Below are positions 47,133-58,790 of a stretch of DNA of 64,000 nt, in pieces (within the stretch, counting starts at the first letter, position 1; every line of letters begins with the position of its first letter). The DNA lies in NCBI RefSeq assembly GCF_000247695.1, contig NW_004624743.1, forward strand, positions 6,824,094-6,888,093. Direction: 5' to 3'. Under the pieces are notes generated by a model, which saw only the letters and a program-made list of their open reading frames with translations, searched no databases and had not been told where the DNA came from. The translations under genes and the position numbers were made by a program. Origin of the DNA: Heterocephalus glaber (lineage: Eukaryota; Chordata; Mammalia; Rodentia; Bathyergidae).

Positions 47133-47213
47133 TATTTTGGTACCAGGGATCGAACTCAGGTCCTTGCGGTTGTGCAGCAGGCAGCGAAACCACTGAGCTA
47201 AATCCCTGGCCCT
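47133..47213 (-). mobile_element. ID SINE
   Basis: ggtaccagggatcgaactca to gagctaaatccctggccc. Confidence 0.9.
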
Positions 47214-47342
47214 ATAACATATTTTAAAAGTACTGCTTTATAGCAAATTACATTTTAAGCTAAGGCAAACATACTAACTTTCTAAAATTATTCACCAAAG
47301 TAACTATATTACATAAACAGACTTTTTAAAAAAGAAGTGCTT

Positions 47343-47425
47343 TAAGGCTAAAGGTGAAGCTTAGTGATAGAGCACTTTCCCAGCTTGCATGAGGCCCTGG
47401 GTCCAGTGTCCAACACCACACACAA
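47343..47425 (+). mobile_element. ID SINE (old)
   Basis: gctaaaggtgaagcttagtg, atagagcactttcccagc, gaggccctgggtccagtg. Confidence 0.6.
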
Positions 47426-47585
47426 GCACACAGCACTGGGCTTTATTTTGGAATTGGAATTCCTCAGGTTGTACCAGAATCTCCTAAGTATTTTGACAGT
47501 CCTCCTGAAGTAATGACCACCTGTACACTACTTTCACAGTGTGCATAACATAAATTGAATGCTTTTTCTAGGGCCTTGGTGTTGT

Positions 47586-47905
47586 ACAAGTGGAGTTATC
47601 CCTTAATCCAAAATGCTGGGGACCAGAAATATTTTGGATTTTGGAGTATTTCCATATACATTATAAAGTTTGTTGGGGATGGGACTCAATTATAAACACA
47701 GTTCCTTTGTTTCATACATACTTTATACACATAGCCTGCAAATAATTTTATACTGTATTTTTAGAGCTCCTGTGTTTTGACTGTGGCCTATCACATGAGG
47801 TTAGGTATGGAATTTTGCATTTGTGGGAACACATCACACTCAAAAAGTTGGGAAATTTGAAGCAGTTAGGTTTTGGAGTTCAGATTGGGGATGCTTGGTT
47901 TTTTG
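47586..47905 (+). mobile_element. Tigger-type DNA transposon, second copy of the 5742 family
   Basis: gagttatcccttaatccaaa, ggaccagaaatattttggat, cttatacacatagcctgc and cagattggggatgctt match the family whose ends read ggttgagcatccc. Confidence 0.65.
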
Positions 47906-48656
47906 GGGAAAGATAGAATTAAGAGGAAAACCAAAAATGATTTTTTAGGATGATTAGGGCTACAGAGTGAATTTGTAGTAAACCATTAAAATCATGATCA
48001 GAATGGTACTTACATGGCTGTTCTCATTTTATTTTGATGGCAGAATGATTACAAAGGAAGATACTGTATTTACATTTTTAGACTTCATACAGAATCAGTA
48101 AAATAAGGAATTGACTTTTAATGCTACTAAATGTTAATTCTGCACTACTTTGTTAATTTTTTCGTATAAGTTAAAGAGAAGAAATGAGTGACCTGGTGTT
48201 AGAGATCCAGGGTAATGCCATAACCTAACCATGAAGGATGACATAGAAATACAGCACGTCTGTAGGGAATCTGTGCTTTGGATGGAACTTAGGGAATTCA
48301 GACTTTCATTAATACCCAGCCAGACTCTTAAGATTTCAGGAGTTACTAGAAAAATTTCTGAAAAGGTTCATGATGCTATCTAAGGTATTGTCTCATTCAG
48401 AAAATGCTTTTTAATCATTTTTTTTTCCTAAATAAAACTAGGTAGTCAATACTTGCTCTTCAGTGGGTATTGGGAATGAATGGTAGCAAACCTATTGGCA
48501 GTTCAGAAGGGCAGAGTACTTCAGAATTCCCATTTATGCTAAAACGAACACTTACACATAGGAAAGTAGAGAACCTTGGAAACTACTTGTTTACCTTGAT
48601 TTACTTGCATGTATCATTGCCAAGGTATATTTATATTGATTTGTTCTGTCTCTCAG
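47906..48656. other. RASA1 intron 18, 3' part
   Basis: No recognisable feature up to the exon 19 acceptor. Confidence 0.5.
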
Positions 48657-48772
48657 TTAAGTCCGTCAAAGTTAGAAAAAAATGAAGATATGAACACTAA
48701 TTTAGCACACCTATTGAACATACTTTCAGAGCTTGTGGAGAAAATATTCATGGCTTCTGAAATACTGCCACC
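48657..48772 (+). CDS. RASA1: RASA1 exon 19: RasGAP domain (residues 830-868)
   Basis: The acceptor is tctgtctctcag and the donor CCACC|gtaagt. The exon reads LSPSKLEKNEDMNTNLAHLL then NILSELVEKIFMASEILP. It supplies the loop and helices between the finger loop and the Ras-binding groove. It ends in the codon for Pro868. Confidence 0.95.
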
Positions 48773-49087
48773 GTAAGTAGTGAAATTTTTATTTGACAAG
48801 AAATTGTCTACCTGTTTTGGAAAAATTTTTCAAATATAAGAGCTTCCTATTATCTGGTATTATTACATTCTGAAAGAGTTCTAGTTTTAAATCTTTAAAG
48901 ATAAATTGTGTTTAAGGAAAAAGTTAAAGGGACCAGAATGAAATACTCTTAAACCAGAGTGAAATACTTATATTCATAAAAGAAACCATTTGTTTACACA
49001 GGTGTAGTGTGGGGAGTGAGCCGGGGCCCCGGTGTTAGGGTTGAGACCACCTGACAGATTGACCCCGTGGTCTTCTTGTTCCAAACG

Positions 49088-49182
49088 TGTACCAGGTGCA
49101 GGGTCTGGCTCAGGGGTGGAGCGCTTGCCTGGCCTGCCTGAGAACCTGGGTTCAATCCCAGCAGTGCAAAAAAAAAAAATTT
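49088..49182 (+). mobile_element. ID SINE (variant)
   Basis: gtctggctcaggggtggagc, gaacctgggttcaatcccag and an A-tail. Confidence 0.75.
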
Positions 49183-49568
49183 TTTTAGAAAGAAAGAAAA
49201 AAGAAACTTGAAATGTGTAACAGTGTCATTATCAGTCAGTATCTGTTTAAAGGGCACCTGTATTAGTGAGTGTTCAGTGTTAGTGAATTTACTTGGTAGG
49301 CAGAATTTAAATAAAGGTCTTTCTCCCCAGAACTTTCTACCACATCTGTAGCCGTGCTCCAGTACTTGCTCTGTAGTGTCATGAACATAAAAGTCGCCTA
49401 AAATTGGTGGTGAACTCACTGGATTGTTTTACTGGCCCTTGCCAAGTGTCTCTCATTACTTTTGGCAAAATACTTTTGTGGGGGGGGCGGTCATCTTAAG
49501 CTCTTGCCCGCCATGAGACCAGTCTTTTTTCTTGCTTTCTTAGTACAGTACTTATTTTGTTTTGGTAG

Positions 49569-49655
49569 GACACTGAGGTACATTTACGGGTGTTTACAGA
49601 AGTCCGTTCAACACAAGTGGCCTGCCAACAAAACCATGAGAACGAGAGTTGTTAG
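49569..49655 (+). CDS. RASA1: RASA1 exon 20: RasGAP domain (residues 868-897)
   Basis: The acceptor is gttttggtag and the donor GTTAG|gtaagg. The exon reads TLRYIYGCLQKSVQHKWPAN then KTMRTRVV and two bases of Ser897. The LRYIYGCLQ...R.R.V pattern precedes the FLR signature in RasGAPs. Confidence 0.95.
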   Translation, partial: DTEVHLRVFTEVRSTQVACQQNHENESC

Positions 49656-49986
49656 GTAAGGCTCCACTGATGGCAGCACCGTGTGCAGCACTCACGGATT
49701 GTGCATATGTATGCGTACAGCTGAACAAAGGTGTAGACATTTGATGCTGAGAAGAGCAGTAATTAAGTATTTAGGTGTTGACTATTTTGTAAGAAAATCT
49801 TTGATGGTAGTCTCATCTTCTACCAAAGCCTCTAGGTTTGAAGGTCTGTTTCAGTAATTAGGAATTACTTCTATGGCAAGTGATAAAATTTAAGAGCTTG
49901 TATATGGAGACTTCATTATCATTATTCTGACTTATCTGTCCAATGAAGAAGCAGTTCTGGAGAGGTTAAACTGTTAGGGTTAAGGG

Positions 49987-50097
49987 GGCTGGGTGTGGTG
50001 GTGGACGCCTGTAATCCCAGCACTTGGGAGGCTGAGGCAGGAGGATTGCCCTGAGTTCCAGGCCAGCCTGGGCTACATAGCGAGACCCTGTCAAATG
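49987..50097 (+). mobile_element. B1 SINE
   Basis: ggctgggtgtggtggtggac, gcctgtaatcccagcacttg, gggctacatagcgagaccct. Confidence 0.92.
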
Positions 50098-50412
50098 CCT
50101 AAGGCTTTCAGAAAGTTAGCAACCAAGGCAGAACTAAAGCAACCTTCTAAGACTCAACCTAGTGTCTCTAGCACTGTTGCAGGCTTTTGTTAAGCATGTT
50201 GCAAGCAATACAAGCTAACCAGAAGCTTAGTGCAAAAATTTCAGTGAATAAGGCAGTTTTCTAATTATATAATGTGTTGGTGAGAATATTCACTGCAAGT
50301 TACATTAAATTTCAAAAAGACAAAACAGGAAAAATGACTAAAGACCCCAATATCATAATCCTGCCTCTGTTCTAAATTCTGTCAAGGAGTTTCTACTCTT
50401 TTTTGCAGATGA

Positions 50413-50655
50413 AATTGTCTGCCTATACTCCAAGCTACTTGAGAGGCTTAGGCAAGAGGATTGGAGTTCAAGGTCAGCCTGGGCCTCTAAGTGAGACCCT
50501 GTCTCTAAAATGAAAGCTAAAACAAGAACAAAAACAAAAAGTCCACATACCAAAAAAATAAAACCATTCTCTCTTGCGGACAAGAGATTGCTCAGTGGTA
50601 GAGCACCTGCACAGCGGGATTGAGCCCCGGGATCTGATCCCAGCACCATGAAAGG
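50413..50655 (+). mobile_element. B1+ID composite SINE
   Basis: B1 part (ctacttgagaggcttaggca, gtgagaccctgtctc), A-rich linker, then ID part (gattgctcagtggtagagca, gatctgatcccagcacc). Confidence 0.8.
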
Positions 50656-51937
50656 GGGGAACAACTCTCTTGGCTAACTATGATGTGTATTTAAAGAGCA
50701 TAGAGTCTCTAATTCTGAACTTCAGTGGTAAATGGAATGAAACACAAGCATAATATTTCAGTACAGTTACATGTGTGATGGGAAATAAAGCTGTTCTTTA
50801 AACTGAACTTCAGTAAACAGTTGTTAAGCAAATACTGCAAGATTTGATGCAGCGATCGAGGCGTTTATGCCCACGACTATTTCTGTTCCCGGTGAGCTCT
50901 TCAATATGTCTATACTTCATGTATCCTTTTCAAGTTTAAAATCACCTCTAAAAACTCCTAAAGTCATTTGAAATTCTAAGATCACTGTTGCCAGGTTAGG
51001 CTTTATGGTTCACAGATCCCAGTTAAGTATCAAAATGTTCTCAGGTAAAGTTTATGCAAAAATCTTTATAAAGTAATTTAAAAGAAATCCAGATATAAAG
51101 ACTGAGTTCTTGTTATGATGTAATTGCTATGTATGCTGTTTGAAAAGTAACATTCGTTTTCTAAGAGTCCAAAATGAGCAAACTGCCATACACTTGAAGA
51201 TAAATGCTGAGGAGTTGAATTATCCACTCTGGCACAGGGCAGGTAAAACGTTATTAGTGTGGATGCCTCTTAAAAGGACGTGAAAATTATATAACATAAA
51301 CTTTTTACCAGTGACTGAAGGAGGCGAAATAGAATAGTACATAAAGTTATATCTTGTTACTACATTGTTCCCAAAGTAGAATTAGCAGTATCATAGTTTT
51401 GCTATTGTTTTATAATTTGATAGGTTTTACACTGTAGAATCCATGATGTCTTTTCTTAGATTTTCATGTATCAAGTCACTTCTCTAGCGCAGTGGATTCT
51501 TATTTTCATATAAGGTATCAACAAAATTGATAAAAGCCCCCATGACTTATGACTATTCTATAAAAGAAGCAGAAATAAGAGAATAATGAAAGTTTTGGAA
51601 TCTTACAAACTGTATACAAAAGGTTTATTTGTACTCCTCTATTTCAGAAATTCTTAAGACTCCCAAGGATATTGCTGTCTCTAAGGATAAAATAAACTAA
51701 TCTGGAATAAGTAGCATCTAAGACAGTAACTGTACAGTTAAACTTAACATGGTCCCAAAGTTAATCTACAGTTCCAGATTTGATAATAGTGAATAATACA
51801 TTCAAGAAGCATATAAAGACACTTAATTTTAAAATAGGATGCTTTGGCTTATTATTTTCTTAAAGCTATGTTTGTGCTTCCCTACATGAACTCAGAGTAA
51901 AGGCTATGGTACTATGAGTGCAGTAAGATTCTGTCTA
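50656..51937. other. RASA1 intron 20, middle part
   Basis: A+T-rich, no repeat or exon recognised. Confidence 0.5.
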
Positions 51938-52060
51938 GCCAGGCATGGTGACACACACCTGTAATCCCAGGTACAAAAACAAAAAGAAAGTAAAAGGAGA
52001 GGGCATGTAGCTCAGCACTTGCCTAGCGTGCGCTAGGCCCCAGGACCATCCCCCCAGACA
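51938..52060 (+). mobile_element. Truncated B1+ID composite SINE
   Basis: ccaggcatggtgacacacac and ctgtaatcccagg, then an ID part (gggcatgtagctcagcactt). It ends about 80 bp before exon 21. Confidence 0.75.
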
Positions 52061-52137
52061 AACATACACTGCTGTTTATATTTACTTTCATGTAATCTGT
52101 ACAGTGGTTTTCTAAAAAACATTTCCGTTCTGTTCAG

Positions 52138-52205
52138 CGGTTTTGTGTTTCTTCGGCTTATCTGCCCTGCCATCTTGAATCCACGGATGTTTAATATCAT
52201 CTCAG
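52138..52205 (+). CDS. RASA1: RASA1 exon 21: RasGAP signature FLR...P (residues 897-920)
   Basis: The acceptor is cgttctgttcag and the donor CTCAG|gtaatt. The exon reads GFVFLRLICPAILNPRMFNI then IS. This is the RasGAP family signature. CGG at 52154-52156 is Arg903, which positions the arginine-finger loop. Confidence 0.97.
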
Positions 52206-53560
52206 GTAATTTGCTTTTGATTTAAATATGAAGATGAGAAAAAATTTTAGAATGGAGTTTAACTACTTGATAAGTATTCATTTTGTCTTTTAAATCATTT
52301 TTTTATAAAAATTACTCAACTCTTAGGATGTTATAAAGCATTCTAAAGCAGGCTTCCCCTTTCTTTTTCATTCTTCTTTACCTTGTCTTGCTTAGATTTC
52401 CCCCCACCTTGAAGCCTTCCATCTTAAGGCCTAAGATGGCAGAGTTACACATTCCACCTTCCATTGCTGTGTCTCTCTAGTCTGTAACTCTGCAGTTTTC
52501 CAAGTTGGGCAGAACTTCTGGCTGCGAGGTTCATGCTGGACTGCCGTAAAGCTGTTTCTTAAGAGCAAGTGAAACTGCATACAGTCCAGTAGTGCTTTGT
52601 GAGGACTTAAGAAAAAAGTGGCTCTGGCTCCTCCCACTGAAGACTGCCCCGAGTTACATGCTAATCAGCATTTTAAACACCAGTGCACCTTGTTTAGCTT
52701 TGCTCATTACCCATATGTCCACTATGGAATGACTTCCAGATGATGTGGACTTCTTTCAAAGAAAGGTTAACGGTGTGACTTTCAGTGTAGTAATGAGCCC
52801 TTAATAGAAGGTACCAGAACTGCAGTTACCCTAATTTGAAGCTCAAAGCTCTATTAAAAATAGTTTGGAATATCTTAATATTTACTTCTATAGCCATGAT
52901 ATCGCTATTACTGCTACTAAAATGGTTAAATCTGCAACTTCTAAGAATTAAGAGAATTCTTTCGAAGAGATTTTCTCTGAACTGCTTACCAACAATATTT
53001 ATACCTTTCATGCTTAAGACAGTACAATCTAAAATCAAGCTCTCGGATAGACTACCTATCATATTTTACTGTTAAGTAGTTATTAGTGTCAGGGCTTATA
53101 TCTAGTTGCTGAAATAATTTTTCATTTACATTCCACTATGTTCTATAGGGATGTGTTGTTCCTGAGCTTTGAAATATTTTAAAGGTTTGTTAAGTTTCAC
53201 ATTTTTCTTTACAAAACAAAGCACAGGTCCCAGATTTATGCTGGGTCTTTAAAGTGAAGCGTGCAATACAGATAGCACTTTATGAGGTATTTGCATTAGT
53301 ATTAACTAGTTGGGAGTTAACCGATAATTGTAATACCCTTTTTGAAACAAAACCAGAAGCACCAATACATGTGTTTAATTTTTTCCCATTTAACTTGAGT
53401 TCTTTTGGACAGGTCATAAGTATTCAGACAACACTAAGTTCTGCATAGAAGAATATTAGTCTTTTTACAGTAAAGAAGCATCAAACTGCTAAATTTCTAA
53501 TGGCTGACCTGGAAGTACCTTTGGAGCTGGTATCATTAGCTGTCCCCAATTCTTTTATAG
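52206..53560. other. RASA1 intron 21
   Basis: No recognisable repeat. Overlapping ORFs of 78-79 codons on both strands near 52826-53075 show no domain and are chance. Confidence 0.5.
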
Positions 53561-53649
53561 ATTCCCCATCTCCTATTGCTGCAAGAACTCTGATATTAGT
53601 GGCTAAGTCTGTGCAGAATTTAGCAAATCTTGTGGAATTCGGAGCTAAG
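53561..53649 (+). CDS. RASA1: RASA1 exon 22: RasGAP domain (residues 920-949)
   Basis: The acceptor is attcttttatag and the donor GCTAAG|gtaaaa. The exon reads SPSPIAARTLILVAKSVQNL then ANLVEFGAK. The LxLVAKxxQNLAN helix is part of the Ras-binding surface in RasGAPs. Phase 0 at the end. Confidence 0.96.
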
Positions 53650-54511
53650 GTAAAAGCATTTTGATACTTATTAAAGATATTTGTTGATGTTTAGTGGAAC
53701 TTTAAAAACCATCATTTTAGTATAGAAAACTAATTTCTCAAGATCTAGTACATTCAAATTTTTTCTGTTTTTAAACGTTCAACTCACTGGCCAGGTTTTA
53801 GATGTAAAGCCATTTTATTTCACAATAAACATTTGCTCTAAACATTAAATTCAGATGAACTTTTAAAACACACATAATCATACTATAAGGATAACAGCTG
53901 TTTTCCTGTTGGGGTCATGGATCATGCTATCATGACTTTTGTCACTGAATGTGAGAAATCTCTTTCATGTCAGGAAATACGCAGCTGTCTTATTCTTAAG
54001 GGTTAGGTTACCATGCCATCATCGTGCGGATGTCCAGTCATCCTCTACTGGATATTTAGAGGGGTTCTCTTTTGATATTGTTATTGCTGTAGCAAGGATC
54101 CTTTGGTACACCTTGTTTCATACTTCCATTCCCTAAACTTTGGAGCAGGGTTACTAATTAAGTATTTTAGGCTTTGGCTGAGTATGACTGCCTATCAGCA
54201 ATTTTTTTTTCTCCTCATAACCTTGCCAAAACTTGTGTTTCATTATTTCATTCCTTTTAAGACTCATGTCTCCATCTTCTGGAGTTTTTCAGTGTATCTG
54301 CCAAGCTATGCTGTAATTTGTGTTTTGGTCCAGAATTTCTCATTCTTTCACTTAAAATGCCTCAGTTCCTCATGATAGCTGTTTATATTATAAGGAAAAT
54401 AGTAGCATGTGATTACATTCTTATTAACTGGAATCCTTGCTACATATGTGTGATTTTTGCTATAGACAACTATTTATTGTACATATAAGCATTTTATTTT
54501 TATTTTCTTAG
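53650..54511. other. RASA1 intron 22
   Basis: 53900-54370 may be an ancient LINE 3' region (tactggatatttagagggg, ttggtacaccttgtttcata), too diverged to name. Confidence 0.3.
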
Positions 54512-54589
54512 GAGCCTTATATGGAAGGTGTGAACCCATTCATCAAGAGCAATAAACATCGTATGATCATGTTTTTAGATGAACTTGGG
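54512..54589 (+). CDS. RASA1: RASA1 exon 23: end of RasGAP domain (residues 950-975)
   Basis: The acceptor is tattttcttag and the donor CTTGGG|gtatgt. The exon reads EPYMEGVNPFIKSNKHRMIM then FLDELG. It is 78 bases and phase 0 at both ends. Confidence 0.96.
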
Positions 54590-56417
54590 GTATGTATATT
54601 ATTTTCAAATGTTTAAGAAACCTGTAGTATATCTCAGGTAACTGATTTAAGTAACAATCTTCAGAAACTTTTTAAAAATCTACCTTTCTGAACAAAAATT
54701 TAATTTGTTTGTAGTTAGAACCATTTATTCTTACACCAAGTGATTTATACCAACGACACTGTTGTGGCTTTTCAACTATCTGTATAACTTCCTAAATTCC
54801 ATCTTGCCTTAGCTAGTCCATCTGTGACATTCTGAGGACTCCTTAGCTTTTACTTTGCATCTACTATAGGATTTGAACCAAGATGGATAACCCACAGTTC
54901 TGACTCAGTTAAACAAGTAAATAAAACGAGTGCCCTGATGGCTGTTCTAGGAATCAAATACATGCATTTGGTGATTTGCCTCATTCAGGTGACTACCCAT
55001 ACCTCACGTATGCCTTTTATAAATAATAAAATAGTGATCACAAAGTTTAAATATGAAATAAAAAATTTTAAATCCAGTTTCTTGGTAAAGTTAAATTTTC
55101 TACATGGTAGAGATGTTTCAGAGATTGTGTCAGTTTTCAACTATTGGTATTAGTAATTTAGCTTAGAGAGACAGAAACCAGAAAGTCGTGTAATGTGTAA
55201 ATCGATCTAGGTGTATGACTAGGTAGGAAAGGGAAGTCCACATTCTGCTCTGATGCATTCAGATTCAGCTAAAGGCACAGGTTAGCAGCACCACACCACG
55301 GCAGCCAGCAAATCAGGACGACCTGTGCGCTCCCGAGGTTGCAATCTTATTAAGAGTATGAACTCCTGGGACATTTTTATATGAATATTTCTAAATATCA
55401 GAAAAATATAGTTGGTCAGTGATTAGAGAACTTTTTTTCTTGCTATAATAATGTTTAAGGGTCTGATTGAGAAATGTGTGCCTACTGTTTAAGGTGGATT
55501 TTTCTTAGGTTGTATAGGCTTTAGCTTTTCTGTTATTCATGGTTATACTACAAAAACTAGCGTTTCAAAGCTGCTTACAATCTACACATCCTAATACACC
55601 TCCAGTCTCCTTTTGTTCATTCACTACCTACATAAATCAATTCATCTTTGAAGACTGTTCTGCTTCCTGTGTTTTCCCTGTATAGCTGTAACTGTGTTGC
55701 TATGATTGGTTTACATTTCTGTTCTTTTCTACCAAACTATAAGCCCTCTTAAGGCAAATGCTTAATGCTTGAGGGGACAGGGGAGAATGGGAAAAAAGTT
55801 GCATATCATTTCTATAATCCTTTAGTCATTGATGAACAAATGAATAACTGTGTAAGAATGTATTCTGCTTAATGCTTCTCTATACCATAAACACCAGAAT
55901 TTTCCAATTTTTAGGTATGAATAAATCATTAAGTAGATGACTAGATTTATAGTTTTCAGTAATCCAAGCCCATATTAAATTGACTGTTCTCTCACAGCAA
56001 TTGTTTTGAGCATCATCCTTTGTTAACATAGTTATCTTGATGAATTTGGACAAACTACCACTAGCTTAATGAAATTCAGTCTAGGAATTTTAAGTTTAAA
56101 TTGCATTTAATCCAGATTAGCAGTTAATATCTGTATTATTTGTCGTATGTTTTAGAGTAGCAGCATTATGCTGTATTCTAACATGCTGTGAAGAAAACGG
56201 AACCTGGCCCTCATGTGACTACAGAAATTATAAAACCATATTGGAACTTTTTACACATTATATTTCAATAAGAATCCTTAGAATTTTAAGGGAAAAATTT
56301 CAAATACATCAAATTTTAAAAGAATATGTTAAAATTCTGATGTATCCCCTTAGACTCATTTCAGAAGAGACCATAAAGACTTGTATATCTAAATGCAGTT
56401 TTATGATTTCCTTAAAG
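54590..56417. other. RASA1 intron 23
   Basis: 1.8 kb without SINEs or other recognisable features. Confidence 0.5.
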
Positions 56418-56552
56418 AATGTACCTGAACTTCCGGACACTACAGAACATTCTAGAACTGATCTGTCCCGTGATTTAGCAGCACTGCATGAGATCCGTGT
56501 GGCCCATTCAGATGAACTGCGGACACTCAGTAATGAGCGCGGTGCACAGCAG
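56418..56552 (+). CDS. RASA1: RASA1 exon 24: C-terminal helical extension (residues 976-1020)
   Basis: The acceptor is gatttccttaaag and the donor CAGCAG|gtaggt. The exon reads NVPELPDTTEHSRTDLSRDL, AALHEIRVAHSDELRTLSNE, then RGAQQ. It is 135 bases, phase 0. The ORF extends upstream into the intron, but that part has no RasGAP similarity and lies before the acceptor. Confidence 0.96.
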
Positions 56553-56696
56553 GTAGGTTTTTACTAGCCGTTCATTAACAAAGAGGTTTCGTTAGCACGT
56601 AACACAGGATGTCAGTTAAGACTCTGAGATGTAAATTCATAGCTCAGATCTGATCAGCATTTTATCGGTTATATTATACCTTTAACAATCTGAGTC

Positions 56697-56797
56697 GGGC
56701 TGGGGATTTAGCTCAGTGATGCCAGCGCCTGCCTCGCAAGCTCAAGGTCCTGAGTTCAATCCCTGTTAGCAAAAAAAAAAAAAAAAAAAAAAAAAAT
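56697..56797 (+). mobile_element. ID SINE with 30-A tail
   Basis: cgggctggggatttagctca to gagttcaatccctgttagc, with about 28 As. Flanks caatctgagt/aatctgaatc suggest a target duplication. The long pure tail suggests a young insertion. Confidence 0.9.
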
Positions 56798-56837
56798 CTG
56801 AATCATAATGCAGAAAGATGTAAGCCAAAGGGCCCAC

Positions 56838-56990
56838 TGACAGTATGGTGGCACACGCCTGCAGTCCCAGCACTCAGGAGGCTAAGGCAGGAATACTGCC
56901 TCAATTTCCAGGCCAGCCTACCTACACAGTGAGTTCAAGACCAGCCTGAACTACATAGCGCAGCCTTTCTCCAAAAACCAAAACTAAAGG
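56838..56990 (+). mobile_element. B1 SINE
   Basis: gtatggtggcacacgcctgc, agtcccagcactcaggaggc, ctgaactacatagcgcagcc. It has the same dimer-like 3' part as the copy at 25410. Confidence 0.88.
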
Positions 56991-57731
56991 GCCCAGATTA
57001 AGATGATGTGCCCTTGATACTGCAGAATGTCAAATCGCATGTTAACTCGGCTGGAAAATGATGGTGCTCATACATTTTAACAGCGTATGTATAAATGACA
57101 GGTGAGCATTAAGTAGGGGAGTACTGGTTTTGTTTTTCACATACTGTCTCATACACGGAGTGCATAGCCAAAGTGATTCTGAAATCGATACACATGACAA
57201 TTATTTGTGAAGTTTGGTAAAAATACGTATTTCAAGCTCCTTCTCCACAGACTTCTAACAATCGCTTACAGGGATTCAGATCCAAGTGGATTATAACTCC
57301 AACTCTTAAGACACACTAGTTGCTATTAGTAGACTTCTGCTATCTAGGCCAATAGATACAGATTAGGATGTTTTTAGGTCATCAGTTGAGTTATCAGAGA
57401 TGGATGAGAATAAAATGAACCATGTGTTGAATGGCCTTAGGTTTCACGATCAAGAAAAGTGAATGTTATCATGAACTGGCTATGCATTTGGCAGGATTTC
57501 CCAAAAGACATTAAAATGCTGAGTTTGGTGACGGAGTCCTCTGGAATCCTATAAGCACCCCCCCCCCCCACTCTCTTACATAATAGTGTTGCTTATTAGA
57601 GTTCCAGTCTCCTAAGAAATTTCTAATTCATTTAACTCTAGGTTTGTAAGGACAAATCTGTCTTCCAGTAAGATGATCTGTCCTAGAGATGTTTTGGTTA
57701 GAGGAGAATGCAAAACACAAATGAGTTTGTT

Positions 57732-57817
57732 TGTTTTTTTTTTGGTACCGGGGATCGAACTCAGGACCTTGTGCCTTTGAGGCAGGCAGCAGAACCACTG
57801 AGCTAAATCCCCAGCCC
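57732..57817 (-). mobile_element. ID SINE with target duplications
   Basis: ggtaccggggatcgaactca to gagctaaatccccagcccc. cacaaatgagttt occurs on both sides. Confidence 0.92.
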
Positions 57818-58046
57818 CACAAATGAGTTTCTATTCACTTCAGTGCAAAAATATCTTTATCTTGGCTACAACCAAAAACGCAGTCAAGATCGAATATAAA
57901 CTCACAAATTTGCGTAGAATGCTAGTATTATTTCACGAGTTTCTTTGACAGGGCTTTTTTTCATATCCAGGTTCTCATCCTGGAATTTCAAGTCATGCTT
58001 TCATTTATTTACTAATTATTTTCCCATTGCATTTCTTTTTGTCTAG

Positions 58047-58130
58047 CATGTATTGAAAAAACTTCTGGCTATAACAGAACTGCTTCAACAAAAACAAAAC
58101 CAGTATACAAAAACCAATGATGTCAGGTAG
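58047..58130 (+). CDS. RASA1: RASA1 exon 25, coding part: C-terminus and stop (residues 1021-1047)
   Basis: The acceptor is ctttttgtctag. The exon reads HVLKKLLAITELLQQKQNQY then TKTNDVR and a TAG stop at 58128-58130. This gives a total of 1047 residues in human numbering, so the gene is intact as far as visible. Confidence 0.97.
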   Translation, partial: HVLKKLLAITELLQQKQNQYTKTNDVR

Positions 58131-58201
58131 CAGCCCTCATGGGGTTCTGCATGGAGTCCACATGCCCAACATGGTAATTGACATCAGTATAATATCTCTG
58201 C

Positions 58202-58209
58202 TCTTGCCA
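58202..58209 (+). promoter_or_regulatory. miR-31 8-mer seed match overlapping a miR-335 7-mer
   Basis: TCTTGCCA is a full 8-mer complement to the miR-31-5p seed. GCTCTTG at 58200-58206 overlaps it and matches positions 2-8 of miR-335-5p. Both microRNAs have been reported as repressors of RASA1 in other mammals (from memory). The site is 70 bases after the stop. Confidence 0.5.
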
Positions 58210-58483
58210 AAAAATAGCACACCTTTCCACATTCCAGTGATGTGTGAGCTATGCAAAGGAAACCGAAGATTCTGCTGCTGACTCACGACCAGTACCTCTG
58301 TAAGCTGTCTGTGCAGGACATTTGCACTTCTCCACGTAGAACCTCCACCAAACTGTGACCCTTGGTGTACAGATCACCTTTCACACAAAGACTCTAGGAC
58401 TGTGTCTTCAACCCCGAAAGTATATTTTCAATACATCCGATTGCCAAAGTTTTGCTGTCTTTTGGAAAAAGAACTATGAAACC

Positions 58484-58491
58484 AACTGACA
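58484..58491 (+). promoter_or_regulatory. miR-223 8-mer seed match
   Basis: AACTGACA is the 8-mer complement of the miR-223-3p seed, in the RASA1 3' UTR. Only the sequence match is seen; use in vivo is inferred. Confidence 0.4.
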
Positions 58492-58535
58492 AGTAAAAGC
58501 GTTCTCTGTTGACAACTAAGGATAACTGGACTGTA

Positions 58536-58588
58536 GACTGTTCTCACTGTAACACTTTCTTAACTAGGAATATGACCATTTGACTGTT
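58536..58588 (+). promoter_or_regulatory. Pair of miR-132/212 7-mer seed matches
   Basis: GACTGTT occurs at 58536-58542 and again at 58582-58588, 46 bases apart. Each matches positions 2-8 of miR-132/212. miR-132 repression of p120RasGAP in endothelium is established in human and mouse. The spacing is slightly wider than the usual cooperative range. Confidence 0.5.
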
Positions 58589-58790
58589 CAACAACTGTGT
58601 TTACAGTTTCCAGGTTTTGTCATTACAATAGGAACAATCTTTGCTATATACTTCTTTAAAATACTGTGCTATTTCTCATTCTGGAACTGTTGAAAGAAAA
58701 TATATAGAATGGATCTATTGTTCATCAGCTTTATTTTTTAAACACACCACTTATTTTGTTGGAATTGTCAAAGATTGTATTTAGATTTCA

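Noticed and set aside
49001..49419. 141-codon - strand frame
   Set aside because: It crosses an ID SINE with its A-tail (FFFLKKFFFF) and has no recognisable domain.
52826..53075. Overlapping 78/79-codon frames on opposite strands
   Set aside because: Complementary shadow frames in A+T-rich intron; no similarity recognised.
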